This document shows, piece by piece, positions 1 through 8,695 of a stretch of DNA of 36,981 bases. The DNA is from Ruminococcaceae bacterium UBA5450 (GTDB lineage Bacteria; Bacillota; Clostridia; Oscillospirales; Acutalibacteraceae): contig DIQY01000139.1 of NCBI GenBank assembly GCA_002424295.1, forward strand, positions 1 to 36,981, given 5' to 3'. The translations under genes were made by a program, and so were the position numbers. The notes under the pieces were generated by a model. That model had not been told where the DNA came from and ran no database searches. It saw only the letters and a list, made by a program, of their open reading frames with translations. Every line of letters begins with the position of its first letter. Position 1 is the first letter of the stretch.

Positions 1-10
1 CTAAATAAAA

Positions 11-1696
11 ATGATTGGATGGAACAGAATGGGATTACAAAATGTCATGATGCTCCTGTGCGGACTTGGACTCTTCCTTTATGGTATGAATCTGATGGGT
101 GAAGGACTGGAACTTGCCGCCGGGTCGAAGCTCAAAAACATGATCGAGCGCCTGACTACAAATCGCTATGTTGGTGCATTAGTAGGATTAGCGGTTACCG
201 CCGTTATTCAGAGTTCCTCGGCAACTACCGTAATGGTGGTCGGTTTTGTTAATGCTGGTGTGATGTCGCTTTCCCAAGCAGCCGGCGTAATTATGGGCGC
301 TAATATTGGGACAACGGTTACAGGGCTTTTGATTGCAATTCGTCTGAATGATTTAGCTCCAATTGCAATCTTTTTGGGCGTGATTGGCGTTCTGTTTATT
401 AAGAAGCACAATCGCAAACATATTGCGCAAATTATTTTAGGATTTGGCATTTTGTTTTTCGGCATGACAAATATGAGTACAGCGATGGCTCCTCTGGCTC
501 AGGATCAAGGTTTCTGCAATCTTCTTGCCAGCTTGAGAAATCCGCTGTTAGGCCTCTTGGTTGGTTTGGGTGTTACGGCAATTATTCAAAGCTCATCTGC
601 TTCCATCGGTGTCTTGCAGGCATTGGCGTCTTCTGGCGCCATCGGATTGGGTTCTGCAGTATATGTCATTTTTGGTCAGAATATTGGTACCTGTGCAACG
701 GCTTTGCTGGCTTCTATTGGTACGACAAAGACTGCACGGCGTACAGCAATTGTACATTTGCTTTTTAATGTAATTGGTGCTGTTGCTTTTACCCTGATTT
801 CTTATTTTACTCCTTTTGTGTCGGTGATTGAGGGCTTTGCGCCGGACAACCCAATGATGCAGATTTCGTTAGTGCATATTTGCTTTAATGTGACGACAAC
901 GGCAGTTTTACTTCCGCTCTCCAATCACCTTGTAAATCTTGCTTGCCGTCTGGTACCCGGAGTAGACCAAAAACTCGAAGCAAGACGGCTGCAGTATCTG
1001 GACGAGCGTATTTTAAATACACCTCCAGTGGCAGTTAGCCAAGTGATCAAAGAAGTCATCCGTATGTCACAAATTGCACGCTCAAACTTCCTTTTGAGTA
1101 TGGATATGATTTATAAACGTGATGCGGATCGTATACCGGAACTGGAAGAAAATGAATCCATTCTTAACTTTTTGAATAAAGAAATTACTGCTTATCTGGT
1201 AAAGATCAATGGATTAGAGCTGGAAGATCAGGACCGTGAAACAATTGGCGCGATGTATCATGTGGTAAATGACATCGAAAGAATTGGCGATTACAGCGAA
1301 AACATTTCGGAAGAAGCTCAAATTGTAGCAGATGGGAAAGCGATTATGAGTGATGCGGCAATAGCGGAACTCAAACAACTGCAGGAAAAAGTGTTAACAG
1401 TATTTGATTCTTCTATAGAGCTTTTTGCAGACGGCGGTTCGAAGCAGGATCTTGGATTTGTAGTTAACAAAACAGAAGAACAAGTGGACGAGTTAACAGA
1501 ATATCTTAAAGTGAACCATATTGAACGTCTTAAGAGCGGAGAGTGTTCCCCTCAGTCTGGTTCGGTTTATAATGATTTGCTGATTAATTTGGAGAGAATT
1601 GCAGATCATGCTACTAATGTGGCATTTTCGGTCCATACCGGAAAACCTTTGGCGAAGTTGCCGGAATTAGCCATGGCAGGAACTGCAGCGAAATAA
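11..1696 (+). CDS. Na/Pi cotransporter family protein with PhoU-like C-terminal domain
   Basis: Predicted sodium-dependent phosphate transporter of the NptA/YjbB type in the cytoplasmic membrane. The N-terminal part (about residues 10-320) is strongly hydrophobic and contains the two inverted family repeats, each with a QSSSA motif (Q67-S70 and Q193-S196) followed by a glycine/asparagine-rich stretch (GANIGTT and GQNIGTC). The C-terminal part (about residues 340-545) is helical and charged and resembles a PhoU domain, as in the roughly 550-residue fused members of this family. The start is uncertain: only ten bases precede the first ATG and no ribosome site is visible, and an in-frame ATG at 29 would also begin before the first membrane segment. 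The gene ends at a good intrinsic terminator, so it appears to be the last gene of its transcript. Confidence 0.9.
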   Translation: MIGWNRMGLQNVMMLLCGLGLFLYGMNLMGEGLELAAGSKLKNMIERLTTNRYVGALVGLAVTAVIQSSSATTVMVVGFVNAGVMSLSQAAGVIMGANIGTTVTGLLIAIRLNDLAPIAIFLGVIGVLFIKKHNRKHIAQIILGFGILFFGMTNMSTAMAPLAQDQGFCNLLASLRNPLLGLLVGLGVTAIIQSSSASIGVLQALASSGAIGLGSAVYVIFGQNIGTCATALLASIGTTKTARRTAIVHLLFNVIGAVAFTLISYFTPFVSVIEGFAPDNPMMQISLVHICFNVTTTAVLLPLSNHLVNLACRLVPGVDQKLEARRLQYLDERILNTPPVAVSQVIKEVIRMSQIARSNFLLSMDMIYKRDADRIPELEENESILNFLNKEITAYLVKINGLELEDQDRETIGAMYHVVNDIERIGDYSENISEEAQIVADGKAIMSDAAIAELKQLQEKVLTVFDSSIELFADGGSKQDLGFVVNKTEEQVDELTEYLKVNHIERLKSGECSPQSGSVYNDLLINLERIADHATNVAFSVHTGKPLAKLPELAMAGTAAK

Positions 1697-1707
1697 TTCT
1701 TACAAAT

Positions 1708-1757
1708 AAAGGGACAGGATGAAAGATGGTTCGTTCTGTCTCTTTCTCTTTTTATTT
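1708..1757 (+). terminator. Intrinsic terminator after the Na/Pi cotransporter
   Basis: A 12-bp stem (1708-1719 with 1734-1745, two G-U pairs) with a 14-nt loop is followed by a pyrimidine-rich, T-rich tail. It lies 11 bases after the stop codon. Confidence 0.85.
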
Positions 1758-1815
1758 TATGAAATTCATGGTACAATAAAGCTGATAATTGATTTCGTAA
1801 AAGGGAGGCGAAAAA

Positions 1816-2304
1816 TTGAAATTCTACTTTAGGCGTGACAGCGGAGATAACATGGCGTATTGCGTTTATGAGGAAAGTGGGAAACCGGCTTTTTTGATTA
1901 AAACCAATGGGCAGCAGCTGGGGCTCAGATTGATTATAACGACGCCACAAGAGATACCAGTTGCCAGACTTCGTATTTTGGGAATGAGAGAACTTTATCA
2001 TTGTGGGATTTCAATAGAAGGGCAGACTGGAATGCAGGTCGTTTTAAATCCGGTTTCCAGACAGCATCCGGTTCGTATCCGGGGAAGAGATTGGAGATTT
2101 CGTGGGAATCTCATTGATCGCAGTTTTGATTTTGTGGATTCTAGTACGTCATTGATCATGACACATTCGTCGGCTTACGGCGTTTCTGGAAATGATTATG
2201 TGATTGTTGTGCCAGATGAACGTCATGCCTTGGAAGCTGTCTGCATCGCTGCTGCAGTGGATTGTCAAGAACAGATTTTGCAGCCTGCGCCGCTTCCCGT
2301 ATAA
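1816..2304 (+). CDS. LURP-one-related / YxjI-like protein of unknown function
   Basis: A 162-residue soluble protein. The start is a TTG, supported by a strong GGGAGG ribosome site at 1803-1808 with 7-nt spacing. The pattern resembles the YxjI/LURP-one (tubby-like beta-barrel) family: an MKFYFRR opening, a VYEESGKPAFLI strand pair, a GRDWRFRGN segment near residue 90, and a hydrophobic C-terminal helix preceded by DYVIVVPDE and ending in AAAVD. The biochemical role of the bacterial family is not established; the plant and animal relatives have a barrel around a central helix. It is probably monocistronic, flanked by terminators on both sides. A weak TACAAT at 1772-1777 could be its -10 but has no clear -35. 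The family call is from pattern only and is moderately sure. Confidence 0.65.
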   Translation: MKFYFRRDSGDNMAYCVYEESGKPAFLIKTNGQQLGLRLIITTPQEIPVARLRILGMRELYHCGISIEGQTGMQVVLNPVSRQHPVRIRGRDWRFRGNLIDRSFDFVDSSTSLIMTHSSAYGVSGNDYVIVVPDERHALEAVCIAAAVDCQEQILQPAPLPV

Positions 2305-2340
2305 CTTTTTAAAAATTTTGCATGCATTTGTCTTATAACA

Positions 2341-2376
2341 GGGGGCTCTCAGTAAAATGAGAGCCCCCTATATTTT
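2341..2376 (+). terminator. Intrinsic terminator between convergent LURP-like gene and mgtC
   Basis: A perfect 11-bp GC-rich stem (2341-2351 with 2358-2368) with a 6-nt loop is followed by TATATTTT on the plus strand. The minus-strand side has no good T-run, so it serves the plus-strand gene best, although the mgtC transcript must also cross or stop here. Confidence 0.85.
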
Positions 2377-2403
2377 AACGTCATTCATAGATTTACTGGT
2401 TTA

Positions 2404-3084
2404 TTAATATTCAATACTTTTGATGGCTGGGACGTCTTTTAACAACTTAATAACGTCTTCAGCATTATAAGCGGCCGGATAACGAACTAGAAGCGCAATT
2501 TCGAGCTTTTGTGGGGAGAGCCGCTTTGTCTGAAGACTGGTAATTTCGATGTGGTGCCTTTCGAAAATTTCTGAAAATAAAGTATGAATATCTTCATCGG
2601 TCGAGACTTCAAGAACCAGTTTTTCAAAAATGGGTTCTTGAGAAACTTTTTTATTGTGAAGTAAAAATAACTGGACAGCTACAATTAAAATAGAAGCGGC
2701 AATGCCTAGAAGATACATGCCTGCACCAAGTGCACAGCCGACCCCCACGGTTGCCCATAACCCGGAGGCAGTTGTAACTCCGGTAACATTTTCTTTTCGA
2801 ACAAAAATGACGCCGGCGCCGAGAAATCCGATAGCGGTGACAACACCCGCTGTAATTCTGGATGGATCAAGCGAAATTCCTTTCTCGCCGATCAGGTCGG
2901 AAAATCCATATTTAGAAGTCAGAGTCATCAGGGCAGAAGCCATTGCAACAACGGCGTGAGTGCGCATCCCGACTGTTTTAGTATGATTGGAGGATTGGTC
3001 ATGGCCAATTATACAGCCGCATAAAGCTGCCAAAAACAAACGCAGTAAATATTCTCCCTGAATAATCCAAAAATTCTCCTCCAT
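2404..3084 (-). CDS. mgtC: MgtC/SapB family membrane protein
   Basis: A 226-residue membrane protein. The first about 145 residues carry the MgtC/SapB signature: a GMRTHAVV motif after the first helix, DPSRITAGVVTAIGFLGAGVI in the middle, then a TTASGLWATVGVG helix. The C-terminal 80 residues (from about 148) are soluble and look like the ACT-like regulatory tail found in longer MgtC proteins. Family members are linked to magnesium limitation, intracellular survival and ATPase modulation in pathogens; in Gram-positive anaerobes the role is mostly unknown. The start ATG follows an AAAGGAGGT ribosome site by about 7 nt. The gene stands alone, divergent from the valS T-box leader. Confidence 0.92.
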   Translation of the reverse strand: MEENFWIIQGEYLLRLFLAALCGCIIGHDQSSNHTKTVGMRTHAVVAMASALMTLTSKYGFSDLIGEKGISLDPSRITAGVVTAIGFLGAGVIFVRKENVTGVTTASGLWATVGVGCALGAGMYLLGIAASILIVAVQLFLLHNKKVSQEPIFEKLVLEVSTDEDIHTLFSEIFERHHIEITSLQTKRLSPQKLEIALLVRYPAAYNAEDVIKLLKDVPAIKSIEY

Positions 3085-3113
3085 CGTGGTGACCTCCTTT
3101 TATATTTTTCTAT

Positions 3114-3122
3114 ATTATAACA
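3114..3122 (-). promoter_or_regulatory. Extended -10 promoter element for mgtC
   Basis: On the minus strand a TGT-TATAAT extended -10 lies 30 bases upstream of the mgtC start. The -35 region at 17-bp distance (GCACAA) is poor, as is common for extended -10 promoters. Confidence 0.5.
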
Positions 3123-3156
3123 TGGTTTGAGAGAATTTGTGCTAAGTAATCGAATC

Positions 3157-3185
3157 TTGACACAGATCTGTTTTTCGCGTATAAT
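3157..3185 (+). promoter_or_regulatory. Sigma-A promoter of the valS-folC operon
   Basis: A perfect consensus: TTGACA at 3157-3162, a 17-bp spacer and TATAAT at 3180-3185. Transcription would start near 3192, at the beginning of the T-box leader. Confidence 0.93.
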
Positions 3186-3191
3186 ACTTAA

Positions 3192-3480
3192 TATTATTGA
3201 GGACAATATTAAATGATATACAAAGACAAAGATGGGGAAAAAGGCAAAAGATTTCTATTTTCAGAAAGTCGGCGGATGATGTGAGCCGATATTGTGCTTT
3301 TGCGAATCAGTCGCCCCGGAGTTGTTTCGCTGAATCAACATTAAGCGAGACCGAATGAAAGACTTTCGCGTTAAGAAAGAGAGGGCTTTCAAAGCCGAAT
3401 GCGGGTGGTACCGCGGATCTTTTGTTACAGATTCGCCCCGGATACAGAAAAAACTGTATCCGGGGTTTTTATTTTTAAGG
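3192..3480 (+). promoter_or_regulatory. T-box leader, predicted tRNA-Val responsive
   Basis: The untranslated leader of valS carries the canonical T-box core GGGTGGTACCGCG at 3403-3415, which in this family pairs with the free acceptor end of an uncharged tRNA. A terminator hairpin follows at 3436-3465. Upstream, GGGG at 3234-3237 can close a stem I base with CCCC at 3314-3317. The stretch just above that helix holds GTC at 3310-3312, followed by a conserved-looking GGAGTT; this is the best candidate for the valine specifier codon. A distal stem lies near 3274-3295 and a further stem around 3330-3353. Expected behaviour: readthrough when uncharged tRNA-Val accumulates. The T-box identity is near certain, the exact specifier less so. 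Confidence 0.93.
3436..3475 (+). terminator. Regulated terminator of the valS T-box
   Basis: A perfect 12-bp stem (3436-3447 with 3454-3465), a 6-A loop and a TTTTTATTTTT tail. It lies directly after the T-box core, which would form the competing antiterminator. Confidence 0.92.
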
Positions 3481-3514
3481 ATTAATTTATAAAAAGTGGT
3501 TGGAGGAATAACTG

Positions 3515-6139
3515 ATGAGCAGAGATATCGCAAAGTCTTATGATCCCGGAGAAGTGGAAGATCGAATCTACGATTTCTGGGAGAAGGGAAATTATTTTCA
3601 TGCGGAACCTGATCCAAAGAAAGAGCCGTATACGATTGTGATTCCGCCACCAAATATTACGGGACAACTTCATATGGGGCATGCCATGGATGAGACGCTC
3701 CAAGATGTTCTGATTCGCTGGCGTCGGATGCAGGGACGCTGTGCATTGTGGCTCCCCGGAACGGACCATGCTTCTATTGCAACCGAAGCAAAAATTGTGG
3801 AAGCAATGCGCAAAGAGGGAATTACAAAAGAAGAAATTGGACGGGAAGCATTTTTAGAGCGTGCATGGGCTTGGAAGGAAAAGTTTGGCGGAAGAATTGT
3901 CGAACAGCTTCGTAAATTAGGCTCTTCCTGTGATTGGCAGCGCGAACGTTTTACGCTGGACGAAGGCTGCAGTAAAGCGGTACGGGAAGTCTTTGTGCGC
4001 CTTTATGAAAAAGGCTTGATCTATCGCGGAGAACGGATTATCAACTGGTGTCCGCACTGCAAGACTTCTATTTCTGATGCAGAAGTGGAGTTCAGCGAAA
4101 AAGACGGGTCTTTCTGGCATGTTCGTTATCCATTTAAAGACGGCAGCGGCTATCTGGAGTTTGCGACGACTCGTCCGGAAACAATGCTGGGAGATACGGC
4201 GGTAGCGGTGCATCCAGAAGACGATCGTTATCGTGATTTGGTTGGCAAGACGCTGATTTTGCCGCTTGTCGGCAGAGAGATTCCGGTCATTGCGGACGAA
4301 TACGTTGAGCGGGATTTCGGAACCGGTGTTGTGAAAATTACACCTGCCCATGATCCGAACGACTTTGAAGTTGGCCTGCGGCATCATCTTCCGGTCATCA
4401 ATATTATGAATGATGATGGTTCCATCAATGAAAACGGCGGCAAATACTGCGGAATGAGTGGGATGGAAGCTCGTAAGCAGATTGTCAAAGAACTTGACGA
4501 ACAAGGATACCTTGTCAGCATTGAGCCGATCAAGCATAATGTGGGCACTTGTTATCGCTGCCATACTGTGATTGAACCGCGGGTGAGCAAGCAGTGGTTT
4601 GTGAAGATGGAACCTCTTGCAAAACCGGCCATTGAGGCGGTGCGCAGCCATGAAGTTCGTTTTATCCCGGAACGTATGGAAAAAGTTTATTATAATTGGA
4701 TGGAAAACATCAAGGATTGGTGTATTTCCCGTCAGCTCTGGTGGGGACATCGGATTCCGGCATGGTATTGTGATGACTGCGGAGAAGTTACGGTAGCTCG
4801 TGAAACGCCGAGTGCTTGTTCAAAATGCGGCAGTAAGCATCTACATCAAGATGAGGATACGCTCGATACATGGTTCAGCTCTGCTTTATGGCCGTTCAGC
4901 ACGCTTGGGTGGCCGGATCAGACAGAAGATCTTAAATATTTTTATCCGACCAATACATTGGTGACCGGCTATGATATTATTTTCTTCTGGGTTGCAAGAA
5001 TGATTTTCTCCGGAATTGAGGATATGGGAGAAGTACCATTTAAAACTGTCTTTTTCCACGGACTTGTTCGGGATTCGCAGGGGCGTAAGATGAGTAAGTC
5101 TCTGGGGAACGGAATTGACCCGTTGGAAGTGATCCAGAAATACGGTGCTGATGCTTTGCGCTTTACGCTGGTAACGGGAATCAGCCCCGGAAATGATACT
5201 CGCTTTTCGGCTGAGCGTGTGGAAGCAAGCCGTAATTTTGCAAATAAGATCTGGAATGCTGCCCGTTTTACACTGATGAATATTGATGGGTATGAAGTGC
5301 CAAATTGCCTTCCGGAAACGTTGACAATAGAAGACAAGTGGATTTTGAATTCCTTCAATCAGCTGTGCCTCCAAGTGAATGATAATCTGGAAAAGTTTGA
5401 GTTGGGTATCGCGGCGCAGAAACTTCACGATTTTATCTGGGATCAGTTCTGTGATTGGTATGTGGAAATTTCTAAAATCCGCTTGCAGGGAGACGATGAA
5501 AAAGCAGCGCAGAATGTGCGTCAGGTGCTCTGCTGGGTGCTGACCAAAACTTTAGCGCTTCTTCACCCGTTTATGCCGTATCTGACGGAGGAAATCTGGC
5601 AGAGTTTACCGCATAAGGGAGAAGCTCTTGTGGTTGCAGAATATCCGCAGTATGACAAGAGCCTTTCATTCCCGACAGAGGCTGCACAGATGGAAATCGT
5701 CATGGATGCCGTGCGTGCCATTCGTAACCGCCGCAGTGAGATGAATGTTCCGCCAAGCAGAAAGGCGAAGCTTTATATTGCAACAGCGCAGAAGGCAGAA
5801 TTCGAAGCGGGAACCAAAGTGTTTGAGCGCCTTGCTTCTGCAAGTTCCATCGAGGTCTCAGATTCATTTGATCTTGCCGGGGCTGTTACGATCGTCACCA
5901 GCCATGCGAAAATTTATATTGAAATGGACGAACTGGTGGATCGTAAGGCTGAGATTAGCCGTTTGAAAAAGGAATTGGAAACTGTTACGAAAGGCTATAA
6001 CAGCGCGAAAGCGAAGCTTAATAATGAGAAATTTATGCAGAAAGCACCGCAGAATGTAATTGATGGTGTGCATGACAATATGGAAAAATTAGAAAAACGT
6101 ATGACGCTGATTCAGTCCAGTCTTTCTGCGTTGGAGTAA
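3515..6139 (+). CDS. valS: Valyl-tRNA synthetase
   Basis: Class I aminoacyl-tRNA synthetase that charges tRNA-Val with valine and edits mischarged threonine. The 874 residues match the usual bacterial length. Visible landmarks are the HMGH form of the HIGH motif (H53-H56) after PPPNITG, a large inserted editing domain with cysteine pairs (CPHC, and CDDC...CSKC), the KMSKS loop at 525-529, an anticodon-binding region, and a C-terminal coiled-coil arm (about residues 805-874) typical of ValRS. The ATG is preceded by TGGAGGAAT at 3501-3509. It is controlled by the upstream T-box and followed after 23 nt by folC, an arrangement common in Firmicutes. Confidence 0.98.
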   Translation: MSRDIAKSYDPGEVEDRIYDFWEKGNYFHAEPDPKKEPYTIVIPPPNITGQLHMGHAMDETLQDVLIRWRRMQGRCALWLPGTDHASIATEAKIVEAMRKEGITKEEIGREAFLERAWAWKEKFGGRIVEQLRKLGSSCDWQRERFTLDEGCSKAVREVFVRLYEKGLIYRGERIINWCPHCKTSISDAEVEFSEKDGSFWHVRYPFKDGSGYLEFATTRPETMLGDTAVAVHPEDDRYRDLVGKTLILPLVGREIPVIADEYVERDFGTGVVKITPAHDPNDFEVGLRHHLPVINIMNDDGSINENGGKYCGMSGMEARKQIVKELDEQGYLVSIEPIKHNVGTCYRCHTVIEPRVSKQWFVKMEPLAKPAIEAVRSHEVRFIPERMEKVYYNWMENIKDWCISRQLWWGHRIPAWYCDDCGEVTVARETPSACSKCGSKHLHQDEDTLDTWFSSALWPFSTLGWPDQTEDLKYFYPTNTLVTGYDIIFFWVARMIFSGIEDMGEVPFKTVFFHGLVRDSQGRKMSKSLGNGIDPLEVIQKYGADALRFTLVTGISPGNDTRFSAERVEASRNFANKIWNAARFTLMNIDGYEVPNCLPETLTIEDKWILNSFNQLCLQVNDNLEKFELGIAAQKLHDFIWDQFCDWYVEISKIRLQGDDEKAAQNVRQVLCWVLTKTLALLHPFMPYLTEEIWQSLPHKGEALVVAEYPQYDKSLSFPTEAAQMEIVMDAVRAIRNRRSEMNVPPSRKAKLYIATAQKAEFEAGTKVFERLASASSIEVSDSFDLAGAVTIVTSHAKIYIEMDELVDRKAEISRLKKELETVTKGYNSAKAKLNNEKFMQKAPQNVIDGVHDNMEKLEKRMTLIQSSLSALE

Positions 6140-6162
6140 GTAAAAAGGAGGAGAAATTTTCG

Positions 6163-7455
6163 ATGACCTACGAACAGGCGGTGGAGCAGATCGATTCTCT
6201 GCCGCGCTTTGGGTTAACGCCGGACCTCGATCATATGCGGATTTTGCTGTCACGAATCGGAAATCCGCAAAATGCGCTGCAATTTATTCATGTGGCCGGG
6301 ACGAATGGCAAGGGTTCAACTTGTGCGATGATCGCTTCTGTTTTGCGTAAATCTCACTATCGGGTCGGCTTGTTTATTTCTCCTCATATCAGTGATTTTT
6401 GCGAGCGAATTCAGGTAAACGGGGGCATGATTTTGCATCGGAATTTGGTTCAGCTAACGGAAGACCTCATGACGATTGTAAGACAGCTTGCTGACGAAGG
6501 AATCATCATCACGGAATTTGAGATGATTACCGCGATGGGACTTTGGTGGTTTCAGCAGCAAAAATGTGAGATCGTTGTTTTGGAAGTTGGCCTTGGGGGA
6601 CGTCTTGACGCGACAAATGTAATTGAAAAACCACTTTGCTCTGTCATTACACACCTTGCTTTGGATCATACTTCGATTCTTGGAGATACAATCGGGCAGA
6701 TTGCCTATGAAAAATGCGGGATTATCAAAGAAGGCGGCGTGACGGTCTGCTATCCGGAACAGGAGCCTCAAGCAATGGAGGTCATCCGAAAGATTGCTGA
6801 GGAGCGGCATAACCGCCTGATCGTTGCAGATCCTTCCGAGATTCAGCTTCTTTCAGAGGAATTGTCCGGTACGGTTTTTGGATATCGCGGCATGATGATT
6901 CATCTTCCGCTTTTAGGAGATCATCAGATTCGAAACGCATGTACGGTACTCGCTGTACTCCGTTATCTGAAAGAAGATATTCAGATGCATATTAGTGAGC
7001 ATAGTTTAACTGCCGGATTTTTAGCAGTATCGATGCCTGCGCGGTTTGAAATTATTCGGGAAAGGCCGCTTTGTATTTTGGATGGCGGTCATAATCCGGA
7101 TGGTATGCAGTCCCTTGCAAGAGCACTCAAAAGATATCTGCCCGGAAAGCGGTTAGTCGCCGTAACAGGGATGATGAAGGATAAAGATGTGCTCCATGCG
7201 ATTGAAACATGCAAAGATGTTTTTAGCGAAGTAATTACGCTTCCGGTGGAAAGTCCGCGGTCTATGTCGGCCGAGGAGCTTGCGGAATGCTGGAGAAAGA
7301 TCGGCGTTTCAGCTCAGGTGGGGGAGTATCCCGAACAGGCTATCGCTATGGCGGTGGACATGGCAGGAAAGGATGGCGCCACGGTGATCTGTGGGTCTCT
7401 GTATCTTGCGGGAGAACTGCGTCGAACGGCGATCGACCTCCTGAGATTGCTGTAA
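6163..7455 (+). CDS. folC: Folylpolyglutamate synthase / dihydrofolate synthase
   Basis: Mur-ligase-family enzyme that adds glutamate to folates, and in many bacteria also to dihydropteroate, using ATP. The 430-residue protein has the P-loop GTNGKGST at 46-53, the SPH...ERIQVNG region just after it, the EVGLGGRLDATNV motif near residue 140, and a C-terminal domain containing LDGGHNPDGM. The start ATG has an AAGGAGGAG ribosome site and lies 23 nt after valS, so it is almost certainly cotranscribed and under T-box control. It ends in front of a bidirectional terminator shared with the convergent cysK. Confidence 0.96.
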   Translation: MTYEQAVEQIDSLPRFGLTPDLDHMRILLSRIGNPQNALQFIHVAGTNGKGSTCAMIASVLRKSHYRVGLFISPHISDFCERIQVNGGMILHRNLVQLTEDLMTIVRQLADEGIIITEFEMITAMGLWWFQQQKCEIVVLEVGLGGRLDATNVIEKPLCSVITHLALDHTSILGDTIGQIAYEKCGIIKEGGVTVCYPEQEPQAMEVIRKIAEERHNRLIVADPSEIQLLSEELSGTVFGYRGMMIHLPLLGDHQIRNACTVLAVLRYLKEDIQMHISEHSLTAGFLAVSMPARFEIIRERPLCILDGGHNPDGMQSLARALKRYLPGKRLVAVTGMMKDKDVLHAIETCKDVFSEVITLPVESPRSMSAEELAECWRKIGVSAQVGEYPEQAIAMAVDMAGKDGATVICGSLYLAGELRRTAIDLLRLL

Positions 7456-7479
7456 AGTTAATTAAGAAAATTTGTATAA

Positions 7480-7538
7480 AAAAAGGCCATGAGCCGGTAT
7501 CAAACGAGGGAAATACCAACTCATGGCCTTTTTATTTT
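7480..7538. terminator. Bidirectional terminator between folC and cysK
   Basis: A 14-bp stem (7480-7493 with 7520-7533), with an inner GGTAT/ATACC helix in the loop. T-runs lie on both sides when read from either strand, so it can stop both convergent transcripts. Confidence 0.92.
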
Positions 7539-7573
7539 ATGATTTTAATTTTTTACTTATGTTTGGAACTTTA

Positions 7574-8506
7574 TTAGTCCTGGAAAAGCGGTGTTGAAAG
7601 ATAGCGGTCTCCGGTATCAGGCAAAAGAGCAACAATGGTCTTGCCTTCATTTTCGGGACGCTGAGCAAGTTCCAGTGCGGCAGATACGGCAGCACCAGAA
7701 GAAATACCAACGAGAAGACCTTCTTTTTTAGCGAGTTCTTTGCCGATGATGAAGGCATCTTCATTTTCGACCGCAATGATTTCGTTGTAAATTTTAGTAT
7801 CCAGAGTATCAGGAACAAATCCGGCGCCGATCCCCTGAATCTTGTGCGGACCGCCGTGACCTTTGCTTAAAACCGGGCTGGAAGCCGGCTCGACTGCAAT
7901 CACCTGTACGTTCGGATTTTGCTCCTTCAGGTATTTTCCGGTTCCAGAAAGAGTTCCGCCGGTACCGACACCTGCGATAAAGAAATCCACTTTTCCATCG
8001 GTGTCTGCCCAGATTTCAGGGCCGGTCGTTTCGTAATGAGCAGCAGGGTTAGACGGGTTTACAAACTGCCCCGGAATATAGGCATTTGGAATCGTTTTTG
8101 CAAGCTCATCTGCTTTTGCAATCGCGCCTTTCATTCCGGCGGCACCATCAGTTAACACAAGTTCTGCACCGTAGGCTTTTAAAAGGCTGCGACGCTCTAT
8201 GCTCATTGTCTCCGGCATTGTCAAAATGATTCGATATCCACGCGTAGCTGCAACGCTGGCAAGACCAATACCAGTATTGCCGCTGGTTGGCTCAATGATT
8301 ACAGAGTCAGCCTTGAGTTTTCCGGAGTCTTCTGCATCTTTGATCATGCGCAGTGCAATACGGTCTTTTACACTTCCTGCGGGATTTAAATATTCCAGTT
8401 TTGCAAGAATGTGTGCCTTTAGGTGATGGACTTTTTCAAAATTGGTCAATTCCAAAAGCGGTGTTTTTCCAACCAACTCGGTTAGACTTTTATAAATTTT
8501 TGCCAT
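7574..8506 (-). CDS. cysK: Cysteine synthase A (O-acetylserine thiol-lyase)
   Basis: PLP enzyme making cysteine from O-acetylserine and sulfide. The 310 residues are typical of CysK. The PLP lysine is K47 in NPAGSVKDR, the substrate loop PTSGNTG is at 73-79, and the phosphate-binding GTGGT is at 181-185. The start ATG follows a TTGGAGGG ribosome site. The gene stands alone with its own promoter, and an imperfect 33-bp dyad covers the -10 and the likely transcription start, which suggests repression, possibly by an Rrf2/CymR-type cysteine regulator (inference). It is divergent from the AEC transporter. Confidence 0.97.
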   Translation of the reverse strand: MAKIYKSLTELVGKTPLLELTNFEKVHHLKAHILAKLEYLNPAGSVKDRIALRMIKDAEDSGKLKADSVIIEPTSGNTGIGLASVAATRGYRIILTMPETMSIERRSLLKAYGAELVLTDGAAGMKGAIAKADELAKTIPNAYIPGQFVNPSNPAAHYETTGPEIWADTDGKVDFFIAGVGTGGTLSGTGKYLKEQNPNVQVIAVEPASSPVLSKGHGGPHKIQGIGAGFVPDTLDTKIYNEIIAVENEDAFIIGKELAKKEGLLVGISSGAAVSAALELAQRPENEGKTIVALLPDTGDRYLSTPLFQD

Positions 8507-8523
8507 TGCAATCCCTCCAACAT

Positions 8524-8579
8524 ATTATTCATATATGATTAGTATGTATTAATAATATCACCTTTTTCAGAATTGTCAA
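8524..8579 (-). promoter_or_regulatory. cysK promoter with overlapping imperfect palindrome
   Basis: On the minus strand TTGACA (8574-8579), a 16-bp spacer and TATTAT (8552-8557) form a good sigma-A promoter. A 33-bp imperfect palindrome (8524-8556, ATTATT at one end and AATAAT at the other, 12 of 16 base positions symmetric) sits on the -10 and start site, where a repressor would act. Confidence 0.75.
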
Positions 8580-8660
8580 TAGCTTTTTTGAAATAATCAG
8601 TAAATTTAAAAGAAGAAGAGTTAGAAACGAAAAGCGGTCATGAATTCTGATGAATATTGC

Positions 8661-8689
8661 TTGTTCACGCTTTTGAAACATGATATAAT
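8661..8689 (+). promoter_or_regulatory. Promoter of the AEC transporter transcript
   Basis: TTGTTC at 8661-8666, a 17-bp spacer and an extended -10 TGATATAAT ending at 8689. The start would be near 8696, leaving a leader of about 135 nt before the coding region. Confidence 0.8.
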
Positions 8690-8695
8690 AAATTG

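Noticed and set aside
3917..4750. 277-codon open frame on the minus strand inside valS
   Set aside because: It lies wholly antisense to a clear valyl-tRNA synthetase, has no ribosome site and its translation resembles no family; it is a shadow frame.
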